In this document: piece by piece, positions 48,401-60,542 of the stretch
Numbering within the stretch: position 1 is the first letter of the stretch
How the letters are laid out: every line of letters begins with the position of its first letter
Assembly (NCBI GenBank): GCA_949130495.1
Contig: OX422207.1
Coordinates: forward strand, 833,564,073 to 833,628,072
Direction of reading: 5' to 3'
Origin: Sambucus nigra
Lineage: Eukaryota > Streptophyta > Magnoliopsida > Dipsacales > Adoxaceae
Length of the DNA: 64,000 bases
Position numbers and translations under genes: made by a program
The notes under the pieces: generated by a model
What the model saw: only the letters and a program-made list of their open reading frames with translations
Told to the model about the DNA's origin: nothing
Databases searched by the model: none

Positions 48401-49406
48401 CTCGTGGAGCTCATGTGGCAGGAATATCATTACTACACCGAATGAATACTCAAGGGTATTACTGGCCAACCATGAGGGAAGAATTTACAACCTTTGCAAA
48501 GAAGTGTGACAATTTCCAGGAGTTATCCAATATTAGTAAAACTCCACATGAAGCTTTGACTCCCATCACTTCACCTTGGCCATTTTCTATTTTGGGGGTG
48601 AACTTGGTTAGGCCGTTGCCGACCATCCAAGGAAGATTTAAGTACTTGGTCACTGCTGTTGATTATTCACCAAATGGGTTGAAGCAAAACAATTAGTGGA
48701 TATGCCATATGAGAAGGTGTAGTAGTTCATCTGGAAAACCATTATTTGTAGATATGGTTTGCCATATGACTTAATTACAGACCATGGTACCTAGTTCGAC
48801 AATGAGGAGTTCACCGCATACTGTGCCTAATCCAAGATCCAGAAGTTACATTCTGCTCCAGGTCATCCTCAATGCAATTGGAAGACCGAGGTGATAAATA
48901 GGACCTTTTTCAATGGGTTAAATAAGAGACTTGATTAGGGAAAGAGAAACTAGATAAATGAATTACACTCAGTATTACGGGTCTACTAAACAACTCTTAG
49001 GGCTGCAACAGGGGAAACACCATTTATGCTAGCATTTGGGACTAAAGCAGTGATACCAACTGAGATAGGTTTGTCAACTTATAGAGTATTAAATTTTGAT
49101 TCTCCCGTCAATGATTTGATGCGAAGGCCAGATCTTGATATGTTGGAAGAGGTACGAGAAGATGCAACCTATAAACAACAAACATCACGTTTTATAATAA
49201 GAGGGTGAAGCTGACCAACTTAAAATAGGGTGATTGTGTACTGAAAAAGTTGATTCAAAAGACCAACAAGATCAAATCCAATTGGCAAGGGCCTTATCGT
49301 GTCTCGGCAGTTGTTTGACTAGGAACATATCGCATTGAAACTTTAGAGGGGGGAGAATTTAAAAATCTGTGGAATGTCGAGCATCTTAGGAAGTGCTACC
49401 AGTAAT
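45493..49406 (+). pseudogene. Gypsy-A pol, heavily degraded
   Basis: Pieces in order: protease motif VLIDNGSSEDIIF (about 45713-45751); a linker to about 46313; reverse transcriptase (about 46330-47040) with YVDD at 46889-46900; a second, archaeal-type RNase H (WNLYVDES...NNEAEYEDLIMG, about 47720-48000); integrase zinc region (about 48385-48530); integrase core, where the first catalytic Asp reads Asn (LGVNLVRPLP); then remnants to a final stop near 49404. The standard RNase H is mostly missing: LSRPEDN at about 47295 is followed within 100 bases by LGDYDIAYEP, which normally lies about 100 residues later. Many stops and frameshifts make it clearly dead. Confidence 0.8.
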
Positions 49407-49689
49407 GTAGCAAGCAACATCTTTTGCAATCAATTTTCTTCAGTACCAATAAAAAGTTGGTTTTGTTTTCCATTTTTTTTATACGCATTCCCCAATACTT
49501 GGTCGGCAGGCGATACTTGATTGGTAAAATGCAAACCCAAGTCAAAATAGGATTTGGTCAACATCAGGGATAAAACTCTGTATAAAAATCAACAAGTTTA
49601 ATCTAAATTGAGAAAAATGGAGGAAGAACATTGTGAAGATTCCTAAATAGGAATGTAGACACATATTCCACATACGCTCGGTCACCACT

Positions 49690-49950
49690 GGTAACCAATG
49701 ATAAGCATAAAAATTTAGGCGCATTAGTAGAACCTATGGCAATACCACAAGTGATTAGTGATAAACTTGGATTTTAATCTAGGTACACTAGTGGAACCTA
49801 TGGCCACATCAATGGTAACTAGTATTACACTTAGAAATCTAAGTATATCATTAGAACCTATGATAATCTCATTGATAATTAATACTAAATTTAGGCAAGT
49901 GCCTAAGTGTATCAATAGAACTAATGAAATAACAAAGTCATCCAGGCCTC
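49690..49950. repeat. Degenerate ~62-bp tandem repeat between pol and the antisense gene of Gypsy-A
   Basis: GAACCTAT (or GAACTAAT) recurs at 49730, 49794, 49854 and 49918, spaced 64, 60 and 64 bases, with GATAAT/GGTAACT and TTTAGG/CTTAGAAAT between. The position corresponds to that of the Gypsy-B minisatellite (the 3' portion of, or just beyond, the antisense gene). Confidence 0.65.
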
Positions 49951-50050
49951 TAAAAATTAACAAGATAAGTTAACAAATTGCATTTCATTTCTATTAATGA
50001 TGATTACATGCAAATATTGTGTACAAATGAAATACAGGAACAAATCATCC

Positions 50051-51721
50051 TCAAGATAATTCTACTGGATGCTTTCCTTTAGCTTTAGAGGAGCTCGACA
50101 TTGGTTCCATGCCTGTTGGAGGATCATCCAATATGTATGGAGAGTTGATAAAGTTAAAATCACAAAGCATTCTCGTGTTACTGCTGCTCAGAGTATTCAA
50201 TAAATGAGGGGGCCAAACTATTTCCATTTCATCATGCAGACCATAATCCCTTGAATATTTGGAGATCAAGCATTGAGGAATGGTTTCTACATGGATCTAG
50301 ATAATGTCAAGCTTGAAGGGACATTTATCATAGTCCAAGAACCCAGGATCAACCCAGTACCATAGTTTGCTATCCTGGTCAACCTTCATAACTATTAGGC
50401 AATTGGTCCAGCCCCATTTATAGCTTTTACATTGAGCCTGACTAAAATAATCATTAAATCATCAAAGGGCTTCATTGTACCATTCCGTCCAAACTTTTTT
50501 GGGTTTCTTGTGAAACTGGAAGGTTAATCTTTTAACCTAGTGTTGGAATTTCTTCAACACTCCATCCTTAATTTGTAATTGAGAAAACAAGGTGGAAAGT
50601 TGCTCTTCCTCATTTTGGATCTTTTAGGGCATCTCATTAATGGATAAGTTCTTGGCGTTTATCTATGTAGCCTATTTGGAAAGCGTTGGTTGAGTTCTGG
50701 CCTCATCAGCTGTAGGTCGGCTAGATCTAGATCTTGATCGGGAAGTAGAAGCAGTTTTGGATTTCTTCAAGGCTTCCAGCTCCTCCATTAGCCTAGCATT
50801 CTTAGTTTTTAAGAATGATACCCCTTCATCAGCAGCAGAAGATATGGAAGGACACTTCAAGGAGTCTAATTCACTCATTAATTTATTATTTTCTTGGCAA
50901 TGGCTCTAGCTTCATCAACTGCACACTTCAGTAGGAATTCCTTTTTTCTAAGGACAGAAAGGTTCTTCTCCAACTTCTCCTCAAATCCCTGAGCTCTACT
51001 TAAATCCTTATACTCGTCTTCATAGTCAGCATGAAGCAAAGCCTTGGCCCTCATTATTCTGCTCTTAAACTTCTTTAATCATTTTAAAATAAGCTACGTT
51101 ATTGGGCACAACCCAGTCGAGAAGAAACTTGAGATAAATGTAGGCATCTTTAGCTTGATCAGTGGCATCATCCCCGAGCAAGTTTGATAAATCTTCCTTG
51201 GACAAAGTCATATGACTAACCTTGAACAAACTGTTGCAACGCTTGAGTAGATTCAAATCATTGGAAGAGAGATGTTCCATCTTGTCCATGAACTAGAAAA
51301 ATAAAGAGATATTCAATCAATAACAAGAAAAGGAATATATGACAGTAACCAAGAAACAATGAACAGTATGAAGAAAAAAAGTCCTTTAATTCATGTGAAG
51401 GGAAATTACAAGTACAGTAAAAAAGAAACGAAAGAGAGGTAAAAAAAAATACAAAGACCAACTGTCGAGAAAATCTAAAGATTCTCTCTATCAGTTTTAA
51501 CTCCATCTTGGGTGGTGGAGGGGATGACTGGGGTGACTTGCTCGGTGGATGAGAGGACTGACTCAACAACATTCTTAGGTTGATTGGATGAAGATTCAAC
51601 CACCAGAGATGACTCCCTAGAACCAACATCATCTTCAACTTCATCGTCCATGTTGGGGGGAGAGCCAGGCTCATGCCTTGGGAAGAGTTAGGAGTCTTCA
51701 ACCGTAGTGACCTCCTTTAGT
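50051..51721 (-). pseudogene. Antisense gene of Gypsy-A, 3' half (coiled-coil protein)
   Basis: On the minus strand the frame entering from 58677 continues at 51721 with an acidic, serine-rich stretch (stops at about 51682 and 51475). An intron then ends in TTTTTCTAG, and an exon from 51292 (MDKMEHLSSNDLNLLKRCN) runs into coiled-coil sequence (about 51060-50672, with small frameshifts and MEELEALKKSK). The last segment ends at 50051 and contains LWYWVDPGFLDYDKC and ECPFKL-like residues, then SKAKGKHPVELS and a stop. The family is not recognised. It differs from the plant-mobile-domain gene in Gypsy-B but occupies the same place and orientation. Broken by stops and by Copia-3. Confidence 0.6.
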
Positions 51722-51726
51722 GCAGC

Positions 51727-53309
51727 TGGAAACGACCGAAGGGCCCCCAATTTTAAAATATAGATTTCCTTTTATGTAAATCGATGCGAAAGCATTGTGA
51801 TGGTTCAACTTAAAAACAAATTTTAATTTCTTAATAAATTAAAATTAAACCAAGAGAAATTAAATTAATCCATTTAAAAACATTTTCACTTAAACATAAT
51901 TAATCCAAGTCCTAAAATTTGCCTAAGTCATATTTATCAATATTAGCAAATTAGGCCAAACCAGTTTTAGCAAATGACTTGAATTAAATAAAATTTACCC
52001 AAATTTAATTTAGCACCAAATTAAATTAAGTGTGATAATTAAACCCAATTTTATCTTGAATTATCCTAAGCATGCATTCTAAGTTATTATGCAAGATAAA
52101 ATAAACCAATCACACTACGCCGCGATGTACGATAAAAAACCTAAGACGGGAAACAACCTCGGACGGCCCTAACCACAAATCCACTAGATACGATTTTACA
52201 TTTACAAGACATAAGACTTACAACACTCGACTCGATCCCTCTAAAGCCCCGACACGTCTTCTTGTAACCACCTCTTCTTAGGGGATAATCACGGGGCTCC
52301 ATCGCGATCTCGGAACCTACCGATCGAACTTTTTATGGACACCGCCACCCGAACAAGGAGCCTTTCTCCAACTGAGTAATGCCACAACAAACTCTTCTTC
52401 TTTATGGGATGTAGAAGGAAACCCAAACCAATTCTTCAAAATGGAAAAGTAAACCCGGTGCCAAACTCCAATCAAGATATATGTATATGTGAACTTGGAA
52501 GAAATAATATGGGTGTAAACTAGAGTGGTAAATGATTTTCTCTTTCAAAAATAACACTCAAAACTTGATCTTTTTCTCTTAATGATTTTGCTCTCAAAAC
52601 TCTCTCTAGGAGTTAGTGTGATATGAAAAATATCGATTAGAAAAATGGTTTCCCGCACATACATATTCAGCAAAAAGATAGTGGGGTAAACTAGTGGGAA
52701 AATGGGTAAAAACTACTTAAAACTTCCATTAACTGTTCCCACCTAAATTCTCGTTCGAACGAGGTTTCTAACGAAGTCCTAGTATGTTTAAAGATGAACT
52801 CTTTAGAAATCTCGTTGGATATCTCGTTCGACATATTGAACGACATTCCAGTGGCCTATTGTGGGAACTCGTTGGCAAACTCGTTCGAACGACATCTGGT
52901 TCGAATGAAAAACTCGTTCGAACGAAATATCGAACGAAGAGACAGAAAGTTTAGGAAATTCAATTTTAGCCCAGAAAACTTATAAACTTGATTTAAAGCT
53001 TTAATTAATTCTTTCTGAAAATAAAACACAGTTTTAAATAAACCTAACACCCAATTAAACTTGTTCCAAGTTCCTATATATATATAAGCATTCATACCTT
53101 TGGATCATGGAACCACTGTTGATGACGTACAAACGAGGCACAAAAATCGGCATTTTGATGAAGCTTTATACTCTTTGCCGCTATGTCTTCAAGAAACTCT
53201 TCATAGTCTTGAATATATTACAATGAAATACTATCCTATGAATAAATGTTTTTGTCCGGAATTGAGCCAAAACTATATTAGGACTCAATTGAAAATTTTT
53301 GTCCTTACA
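51727..53309 (-). repeat. 3' LTR of Copia-3
   Basis: Forward sequence starts TGGAAACGACCGAAGGG and ends GTCCTTACA. Contains perfect palindromes TCGTTCGAACGA at 52751, 52881 and 52914. Confidence 0.93.
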
Positions 53310-53320
53310 AATCTCCCCCT
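53310..53320 (-). promoter_or_regulatory. Polypurine tract of Copia-3
   Basis: Minus strand AGGGGGAGATT abuts the LTR, as in Copia-1. Further tracts occur near 53553 and 53685. Confidence 0.85.
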
Positions 53321-55186
53321 TTGGCTATTCCGGGACAAAAACCAAACAAAAATCCTAAAGGGCCGTCAAGCTCTACTAGACTCAAAAACATCCCACCTAA
53401 AAATAAGAGTACAATGCTTGACTCGAATACCCAAGGATCAAATATCTTTGCCCTATCTGAAAGTTTCCTTTTTGAAGAATTCCTGCACACTTAAGCAAAC
53501 TATCAACCGCATAGGGAATATCAATTTATTTAAAGCAATTAAAATAAATACTCCCCCAAAATTAGTTCTCCCCTTTATCAAAACGAAGACCTACTTAGAA
53601 AGACGTCTTCCCCTAACATAAATCTCTCCCAAACTAAGTTACGATAACAATAGGAATAGATATCACTTCTCCCCTATCATTCTCCCCCTTTTTGTTTAGG
53701 AATAGGGAAAGGATAAAGAACTAATAAACAAAAGCATATGAGCAAAAAAAGCATAACTAATCCAAGATAGATACCAATAATAAAGTATAAGCATGGATGG
53801 ACTAGAAATCAAGGCAAAAGCAAACAAATATCAAACATATATACTAAAAATATATCAATGATGCACGCGCACATATATATAGATATAAACACACACATGA
53901 CACAAAATACAATAAGTTTAGCACACTCGTATGGAAAAAATGTGTCATATGGAAACGAAAGTGTAGGGGTGTGAACTAGCAACAATTAAATTTAGACCCA
54001 AACATTTAAACAAGTTCATGGAGTTCTCATTTGATTGCAAACTTTATCACATTTGAATATAACCTCATGTGATACTAAAGATTGAACTCAATGAACAAAC
54101 ATACACAATGCATACAAGCCTAGATTTTTTATGATTCTACAAACCACATAGAGTCATGACATTAAAGACAACTAGGATAAATGGACATTGTGCAAACCAT
54201 TGATATACCATCCAATTCTCCCTCATTAAGCATATACATTCTTTTGCTTTTGAATGAATATATCAAACAAACATAGGCCTTGGCAATTATTTTTCTTTTA
54301 AATGCCATATATTCTTCTTTTAGGCCTTGGACCACGTATTTCTTTTAGCTCCATTCAAACGGTGGCTTACTATCTCAAATGATATAATTAATCCTTTCGG
54401 AGCCCTTCCCCATGCACATTTATATAATTTTTTATATCTCACAAAACTCACGTGCAACGGATTTTGACATGCACTAGTCCTCCTAGGTCATAAATATGTA
54501 GATGACTAGATTGGCAGGAGAACACCTAACAAAGCTCAAATATAACATGTGACATTAAAATTTCAAAAGAGCTTGTGCATGTGTGAATAGAGGCATATAA
54601 AAATACAATCCATTTAATCAATACAAAATCCAACTACTCCATATAAAACATGGTAAAGAACATTTTAAGGATTGACAATCTAAACCAAAAGTTCTAGTCA
54701 CATGGGAGCGTAAAAGATGAGATTTAAACACAAATATATGCCACATAAAGTGTGTCAAACAAAAATACACACAAAAAAAATCTTTTTGAGTTTTGACATT
54801 TTTAACAAAAAATAAAATATATACTCAAAAGGATAAACAAAAATCATTTGTATTTTTCATTAAGCTTAAATGAAACAAATAAAACACAAATGATAAAAAA
54901 AAGTCTTTTTGTATTTTTCTCATTTAATGCAAATAAAAATGAAACATATATTTACAAAAGATAAACAAAAATCATAATTCTAGCATGAGATATAAGATTA
55001 AGCAATGACTAGAAAATGATTAAACAAGCATACAATTAGCATGATGATATAGCATGAAGTACAAAAGCTAACGTATGGAAAGAACTAACACATTCATCAT
55101 TTAGATTTAGCAAGGGAGGAAGCATGTGAAAGTAGATGAGAATAAAAAACCCTATTTTGTAAGGCAACCAAGTCAGATTTCCTAAC
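53321..55186 (-). other. 3' non-coding region of Copia-3
   Basis: AT-rich, with repeated CTCCCCC tracts at its LTR end. The layout matches 5319-6855 in Copia-1, including a GGTGGCTT stretch (near 54360). No coding for pol was found. Confidence 0.7.
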
Positions 55187-57006
55187 TCAAATTAATGAAG
55201 AATGACTATCTTGGGGTGCAGGATTTTTAACTACCTTGGTTACTTTGCGTTGGGTTTTTCTAGGAATTTGTTTAAGATCAAAACAAAATTTCCTAAGATT
55301 CCTTTTTCGACCACAATGTGTACAAGTAAAAACATGTCGAAAATGAGTACCTAAGGAGTGATCTCTAAAGGCATTCCTAGTAGATTCTCCTAAAACATTA
55401 TTTTTGGCTTTATTAGTAGATTCATTACAAGTATTGAAGCCTAAACCACACATGTCATTTTTAATTTGGACCGTTCCTATGATTTTATCTAGTTTTTCTG
55501 AACAACACTCCAAATCAAATTTAACATTACTAGAGTCTTTTAGTTTATTTTGTAATTCTAAAATGTTACTCTAGTAAAATATTTCGCTCTTCAAAAGCAA
55601 GAATCTCCTTTTTCAAGGTTTCCATTAATACCCTAAGGATATCTCTCTCGCCTTCTATGTATTCAAGCTTCTCTAGAAGATCTTTCTCACGTGTCCTAAT
55701 GTCTTTTATTAAAGCACTCTCATCAACGACCTTAACACGCTCTCTTAAACTAGCTTCTAACTTCAAATTAGCTTTCATTCATTTAATAGATTCTTTAAAT
55801 AATTCTTGAAAAGCATTTTGAAGTTCACTCACATCAACCTCTTCATTTTCACTCTCACTACCATCAAAAACAGGAGATTCAAAAACATTGACCACGGAAG
55901 TGTCATGTGTTTAAATATCTTCATGAGAAGATTCATTGTCGGTGCTCACGTGACTAGCCATAAAAGCCACAAAGTTGGGCTTAATGGGGGAATCGGGTCC
56001 CTCTTCCTCATCACTATCACTAAGGGTCGCATTATATGAAATGGGTCGCTTATCCTCTTTCCTTAGTTTAGTGGGGGGACATTCAGAAGCCCTATGGCCA
56101 TACCCTTCACAACCAAAACACCTATTAGACTCGTCCCTATTTAAATTTTCTTTAGAAGTTTTAGGGATCTTTTCGACTTTGTCATATTTAGAAGTTTCAA
56201 ATTTCTTAATATCATTTTTAAATTTATCTTTGTTAAATTTAAGAAATTTTCAAAATTTCCGAGCAAACAAAGCCATGTCTTCCGAGTCACTGTCACTCTC
56301 ACTCTCTACTACTTATTTTTCGTCTTTACGGAATTTTAAAAAAAAAGCCCTTTTCAATGTTCTTTTCAGTTTTAGAGGGAAACATGTCTAGTTCATAGGT
56401 TTGTAAATCACCTGCAAGCTCTTCTAATTTCGTAGAGGCTAAAGTTGGTAAAGAATTTAAAATGGTCACTTTTGGAATAAATCTATCAGGAAGAGACCTT
56501 AAAGTTTTCTTTACAACTCGGTTGTCGGGTATTTTCTCTCCCAAGTTAAAAGATGAATTAACAATATCGAAAAGTCTAGCATAAAATTCATCAAAAGTTT
56601 CATTATCGTTCATTTTGATGGTTTCAAATTGAGTGGTGAGGTTTTGGTGTTTAGAAGCCTTAATGAAACTTGTTCCTTCATGAGTTAATTATAAAACATC
56701 CCAAGCTTCTTTAGCGGTTTCACACGTCATTATACGTTTGAATTCTTCCGGCGTGACAGCGCTAAACAAGGCATTTAAACCTCAGGAATTAAAATTTGAA
56801 AATTTAAACTCATTTTTAATCCATCTATCGGCGGGTTTGAGTACACGTTTATTATCTACTAAATGAGTTGGTGAAGAGCACCCGTTAACTACCGATAACC
56901 AAACTCTCTCATCGATAGACTTAAGTGCCGATCTCATTCGCGCTTTCCAATACGCATAGTTAGAACCATCGAAAATAGGAAATTTTGAGAATGGGAAAAA
57001 GTCCAT
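55187..57006 (-). pseudogene. Copia-3 gag, broken
   Basis: The ATG at 57006 begins MDFFPFSKFPIFDGSNYAYW, closely related to the Copia-1 gag start. The core continues in pieces (57006-56782 and 56613-56326) with FDEFYARL and DRFIPKVTILNSL, a knuckle region near 56110-56065, a coiled-coil segment (about 55778-55566) and a C-terminal CTHCGRKRNLRKFC zinc-like motif (about 55330-55290). Stops and small frameshifts separate the pieces. Gag builds the particle; here no enzyme domains follow. Confidence 0.8.
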
Positions 57007-57057
57007 TTTAGCCAAAAATTAGTTAAATGGTCTTTAACAAAATAATTTATTGCTTTG

Positions 57058-57069
57058 GCTCTGATACCA
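57058..57069 (-). promoter_or_regulatory. Primer-binding site of Copia-3 (tRNA-Met type)
   Basis: TGGTATCAGAGC on the minus strand, three bases from the LTR end, identical to the Copia-1 site. Confidence 0.92.
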
Positions 57070-57072
57070 ATT

Positions 57073-58414
57073 TGAAAACGCCCGAAGGGCCCCCAATTTT
57101 AAAATATATATTTCCTTTTATGTAAATCGATGCGGAAGCGTTGTGATGGTTCAACTTAAAAACAAATTTTAATTTCTTAATAAATTAAAATTAAACCAAG
57201 AGAAATTAAATTAATCCATATAAAAATATTTTCACTTAAACATAATTAATCCAAGTCCTAGAATTTGCCTAAGTCATATTTATCAATATTAGCAAATTAG
57301 GACAAACAAGTTTTAGCAAATGACTTGAATTAAATCAACTTTACCCAAATTTAATTTAGCACCAAATTAAATTAAGTGTGATAATTAAACCCAATTTTAT
57401 CTTGAATCATCCTAAGAAAGCGTTATAAGTTATTATGCAAGATAAAATAAATCAATCACACTATGTCGCGATGTACGAGGAAAAACCCAAGACGGGAAAC
57501 AACCTCGGATGGCCCTAGCCATAAATCCACTAGATACGGTTTTACATTTACAAGATAGAAGACTTACAACACTCGACTCGATCCCTCTCAAGCCCCGATG
57601 CATCTTCTTGTAACCACCTCTTCCTAGTGGATAACCATGGAGCTCCACCACGGTCTCGGAACCTACCGATCGAACTTTTTATGGACACCGCCACCAGAGC
57701 AAGGAGCCTTTCTCCAAGTGGGTAATGCCACGGCAAACTCTTCTTCTTTATGGGATGTAGAAGGAAACCCAAACCAACTCTTCAAAACGGTAGAGTAAAC
57801 CTGGTGCCAAACTCCAAGCAAGATATATGTATATGCGAACTTGGAAGAACTAATATGGGTGTAAACTAGAGTGGTAGATGATTTTCTCGTTCAAAAATAA
57901 CACTCAAAACTTGATCTTTTTCTCTTAATGATTTTTCTCTCAAACTCTCTCTAGGAGTTAGTGTGATATGAAAAATATCGATTAGAAAAATGGTTTCCCG
58001 AACATACATATTCAGCAAAAATATAGTGGGGTAAACTAGTGGGAAAATGGGTAAAACTGCTTAAAACTGCCATTAACTGTTCCCGCCTGAAATCTCGTTC
58101 GAACGACATTTTCGTTCGAACGTTTCTAACGAAGTTCCAATATGTTTAAAGATGAACTCGTTAGAAATCTTGCTGGATATCTCGTTCGAACATAAGTTCG
58201 TTCGAACGACATATCGAACGGAATTTCAGTGGCCTATTATGGGAACTCGTTGCAAACTCGTTCGAACGACATATCGAACGAAGAGACAAAAAGTTTAGAA
58301 AATTTAATTTTAGCCCAGAAAACTTATAAACTTTATTTAAAGTTTTAATTAATTCTTTCTGAAAATAAAACACAGTTTTAAATAAACCTAACACCCAATT
58401 AAATTTGTTCCAAG

Positions 58415-58451
<37 letters not shown>

Positions 58452-58671
58452 ATTGATACCTTTGGAGCATGGAACCACTGTTGATGACGTACAAACGAGG
58501 CACAGAAATCGGCATTTTGATGAAGCTTTATACTCTTTGTCGCTACATCTTCAAGAAACTCTTCATAGGCTTGAATATATTATAATGAAATACTATCCTA
58601 TGAATAAATTTTTTTGTCCGGAATTGAGCCAAAATTATATTAGGACTCAATTGGAAATTTGTGTCCTTACA
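57073..58671 (-). repeat. 5' LTR of Copia-3
   Basis: Partner of 51727-53309. Perfect TCGTTCGAACGA palindromes at 58095, 58198 and 58258 plus one-off variants; a (TA)n run near 58418-58445 accounts for part of the extra length. Confidence 0.93.
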
Positions 58672-58676
58672 GCAGC

Positions 58677-59588
58677 CGACCAACTATCCTTAAAATATTT
58701 CTCCTTTCCATGATCAATTTGAGTGGAGGCTGTAGTGATAGATTTTTCCCATCCTTTATTAAAGGAATTTTCTCTCGCCTTCTTCTGTTTGTCCTTCTCA
58801 ATAATTAGGCTCTTTTTCATCTCAGCCACCTGCTTTTGAGCTTTAGTAGCCTCATCCTCATCCTTCTACTGAGCTTCCTCTATAGATTTTCTTCTCCCAA
58901 GTCTTCTTTTCAGTTGCCAATGCTTGTTGGGAGTCAAGCAAAGACTTTTTGAGATCAGCAAAAGCCTCCGCAACATCAGTTGAAGAAGAACGAAGAGCAT
59001 CATCCTTCTCAAACATCTGTTTGAAATCAAGCAGGGACTGCAAAGAAGAAAGGAAAAATAAAGTATAAGAAGTAAAAAATAAAGTACAAAGTATGAAAAA
59101 AAATCTCACCATAGCAAGGCTTTAAGAATCCCTTTCAAAAATGTTAAGTCGGGGCATAGAGGAAGCAGTACCCCTACGGTCTAGAAGACTACCAGACTCA
59201 ATTAATTTCCTAGCCAAACAAGGACCTATGGCTACAGAGGATCCAACAGCATATTGAGTAACACCAATCAAGCTCTGTTGGTCAACATCAATAGTTCCTT
59301 CAACATGCTTAGTAGCAGGACCTCTCCTCAATCTTTTTAAGAGGGAGTCATCTCTTGAGGGCTTCTTCCCAATATCATCCTTCATTTTAGCCCCACCATC
59401 CACAAGCTTGTGGGTTCCAGCAGCAGTATCATATCCAAGAGGGTTGGGAAACTTTTTTTTATCCATGGCTGTAAAAAGAGGAACGTCTGAGTCAAAAGAG
59501 GAAGGAGTGCCAACAACAAGTTCACCACTGCCTAATGAAGTGGACACTGGGTTCTGGTCCAAGTCAAGCACACTGGTAGGAGCAACAG
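58677..59588 (-). pseudogene. Antisense gene of Gypsy-A, 5' half
   Basis: Minus strand from 59588: a serine/aspartate-rich frame (VLDLDQNPVSTSLGSGELVV) to an in-frame TAA near 59127 and a donor at 59110 (ATG then GTGAG). The intron ends TTCTTTGCAG, and exon 59037 onward is coiled coil (SLLDFKQMFEKDDALR, KSLLDSQQALATEKKTWEK), with one frameshift and a TAG near 58870. It runs to KYFKDSWSAA at 58677. Across Copia-3 the same frame continues at 51721 as LKEVTTVEDS, so both halves are one gene. The start of the gene lies beyond Copia-2. No known domain was recognised. Confidence 0.65.
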
Positions 59589-60531
59589 TGAAAGAGTTGG
59601 CGCTTGCGTTCAATTAAGAAATAATATAATAAATACCATTTTTAACCCAAATTAACCCTAAGCATGCAACTAGGTGTGATTGAAACAATATGAAATCATG
59701 CACAAGATATTCAACACACAAAGTTTAAGGAAAAAATCCCCCACAGGGGCAAAACCATTTGTATATCACTATAATTTGTAAGAGAAACGGCTTACAATCG
59801 GATTACACTGAAATACAAGTTTTTGACTAAGAATTACCCTCGGGTATCGGATTCTGTAGTCGCGGCTGGAATTATCCCTTTCAAGTAGGGCTGCAATGAA
59901 GAGGAAGGAGCGGTCCACTTCACAAGGATTGAACAATAGCAATGGTGTTCTTGGGTTACCAAACTTGATTCACATAGATATGGAAGATGTGTGAATCTAA
60001 AAACCTAGAATCATAGGACTCAATAGGTGAAGACTTTAGGGTTGATATGCTCTGAAAAATGTGGGAAAGTCTTAGAAAAACCACTTCCCGTAGTGGGATT
60101 AAATAGGAGAACTTGAGCCCTAAAATTCGGAACATGATCTGAACACGACCTGTTAGGAATTATCCTCGTCGGATCGGTCCGGTCCCTTTAGGCGGATCGG
60201 TCCGGTGACATCGGATCGGTTCTTTTATCTGAAGGCGGATCGATCTGGTTGGCATCGGATCGGTTCGGCATTTTGGCTTCATCGGTTCGCTATGGATCCG
60301 GGGTACACTGGCCTCACTTCAGCAGGCAGATCGGTCCGATCTATTTAGGCGGATCGGTCCGGATGAACCGGATCAATTCTTTTATCTGGGACGGATCGGT
60401 CCGGTCTGTTCCCCTGATTCCTTTCTCCTTTTGATATTCGGATACGTTGATGAGAATATGATTCTTGAATTTCCTCAACGGTGTAACGGCGTACGACATA
60501 TAAAATACTAACGGACAAAAATGTCCTTACA
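59589..60531 (-). repeat. 3' LTR of Copia-2
   Basis: TGAAAGAGTTGGCGCTTGC to GTCCTTACA, 943 bases, related to the Copia-1 LTRs but with indels. It has the same GATCGGT cluster. Confidence 0.92.
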
Positions 60532-60542
60532 AATCTCCCCCT
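60532..60542 (-). promoter_or_regulatory. Polypurine tract of Copia-2
   Basis: AGGGGGAGATT on the minus strand directly beside the LTR; more tracts at about 60839 and 60864. Confidence 0.85.

Larger units (their letters stand above)
51727..58671 (-). mobile_element. Copia-3: non-autonomous, gag-only Sirevirus-like element
   Basis: LTRs at 51727-53309 and 57073-58671 (1,583 and 1,599 bases), flanked by GCAGC (51722-51726 and 58672-58676). Minus-strand order: 5' LTR, primer site TGGTATCAGAGC (57058-57069), gag (57006 to about 55187), a long AT-rich non-coding region, polypurine tract (53310-53320), 3' LTR. No protease, integrase, reverse transcriptase or RNase H is visible, so it resembles the gag-only (TR-GAG) class that relies on enzymes from relatives such as Copia-1/2. 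LTR divergence is clearly higher than in Copia-1. Confidence 0.93.
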
